A stretch of 6,214 bases of DNA, taken from the NCBI GenBank assembly GCA_023405705.1, contig JAEXXR010000015.1, positions 1-6,214 on the forward strand. The letters are read 5' to 3'. Below are positions 5,893 through 6,214 of the stretch, one piece after another (the first letter of the stretch is position 1; every line of letters starts with the position of its first letter). Below the pieces are notes generated by a model. It did not search any database. It saw nothing but the letters and a program-made list of their open reading frames with translations, and was not told the DNA's origin. The stretch is from Actinomycetes bacterium. GTDB taxonomy: Bacteria; Actinomycetota; Thermoleophilia; Solirubrobacterales; Solirubrobacteraceae. The position numbers and the translations under genes were made by a program.

Positions 5893-6214
5893 GTGAGGCC
5901 GTTCGATCCGATCTCGCTCGACCGCGACGCCGAGGTCCCGCTGGGCACCCAGCTGGCGTGGGCGCTGCGCGCGCGGATCACCGGCGGCACGCTGCCGCGC
6001 GGGGAGCGGCTGCCGGGCGCGAGAGAGCTGGCGGCCGAGGTCGGCGTCAACGTCAACACGATCCGCGCCGTCTACGCCAGGCTCGAGGAGGAGGGCCTGC
6101 TGGCGATCGTCCACGGTCGCGGCACCTTCGTCGCCGACCGCGCCGCCCCGCCCGACGAGGCCGCCCGCCTCGCGGCCGCCGTCGAGGCCGAGGCCCGCCG
6201 CCGCGGCATAGACC
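5893..6214 (+). CDS. GntR-family (YtrA-like) transcriptional regulator, 3' end missing
   Basis: The frame is open to the window edge and encodes a winged helix-turn-helix of the GntR type, a DNA-binding repressor or activator. Seen from the GTG start, the domain covers about residues 15-83: QLAWALRARITGGTLPRGER, then LPGARELAAEVGVNVNTIRAVYARLEEEGLL, and the wing HGRGTFVADR. After it comes an Ala/Arg-rich helix, as in the short YtrA subfamily, which lacks a large effector domain. YtrA regulators often sit beside ABC transporter genes, as here. A MocR, FCD or UTRA domain beyond the edge cannot be excluded. The start is uncertain: the GTG at 5893 gives the usual short lead-in, but an in-frame ATG at 5857 would add 12 residues and lie almost at the predicted transcription start. 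Neither has a strong ribosome site. Confidence 0.85.
   Translation, partial: MRPFDPISLDRDAEVPLGTQLAWALRARITGGTLPRGERLPGARELAAEVGVNVNTIRAVYARLEEEGLLAIVHGRGTFVADRAAPPDEAARLAAAVEAEARRRGID

Noticed and set aside
1..6214. tRNA, rRNA, CRISPR array, insertion sequence, prophage or toxin-antitoxin genes
   Set aside because: No cloverleaf or rRNA-like stretches, regularly spaced repeats, transposase or integrase motifs or terminal repeats were seen. All gene-sized stretches belong to the six genes listed.

Overview
The window is about 6.2 kb of very GC-rich DNA. Its long antisense shadow reading frames and GTG/ATG starts fit a high-GC actinobacterium. Three things together point to the Thermoleophilia/Solirubrobacterales side of Actinomycetota: a metY-metX-metW cluster, a YrbE/MlaE permease with the actinobacterial ADLGAR...REELDAL loop, and an APC permease. 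That placement is an inference from protein style, not a measured phylogeny. No RNA genes, insertion sequences, CRISPR arrays or phage genes are visible. Nearly all of the window is coding, and no gene-free stretch exceeds about 165 bases.

Positions 1-3198, minus strand: a tightly packed methionine-biosynthesis operon read right to left, metY (3198-1888), metX (1891-617) and metW (627-34). The genes overlap by 4 nt (metY stop/metX start, GTGA) and by 11 nt (metX/metW). A GC-rich stem-loop follows metW at the left edge. MetX acylates homoserine, MetY replaces the acyl group with sulfide to give homocysteine (direct sulfhydrylation), and MetW is a small methyltransferase-fold protein that travels with MetX.

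Positions 3199-3359: a divergent control region between metY and an APC permease. It holds a perfect 10-bp inverted repeat whose two arms each carry a TAGGCT -10-like box, one facing each gene, with overlapping -35-like sequences between them. The short metY leader can fold so that the Shine-Dalgarno sequence is paired.

Positions 3360-4907, plus strand: a 12-helix APC-superfamily amino-acid permease. It converges on a YrbE/MlaE-type ABC permease gene (5803-4922, minus). A short stem-loop at 4899-4920 takes in the stop codon of the first and abuts the stop codon of the second, and probably ends transcription both ways.

Positions 5804-6214: a compact divergent promoter region, then the 5' part of a GntR (YtrA-like) regulator gene that runs off the right edge. 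The MlaE-type permease has no second permease, Mce protein or ATPase next to it inside the window, so it looks like an orphan lipid-transport permease possibly governed by the divergent GntR regulator. All recognisable genes belong to known families. The less ordinary points are the regulatory architecture and the orphan permease.
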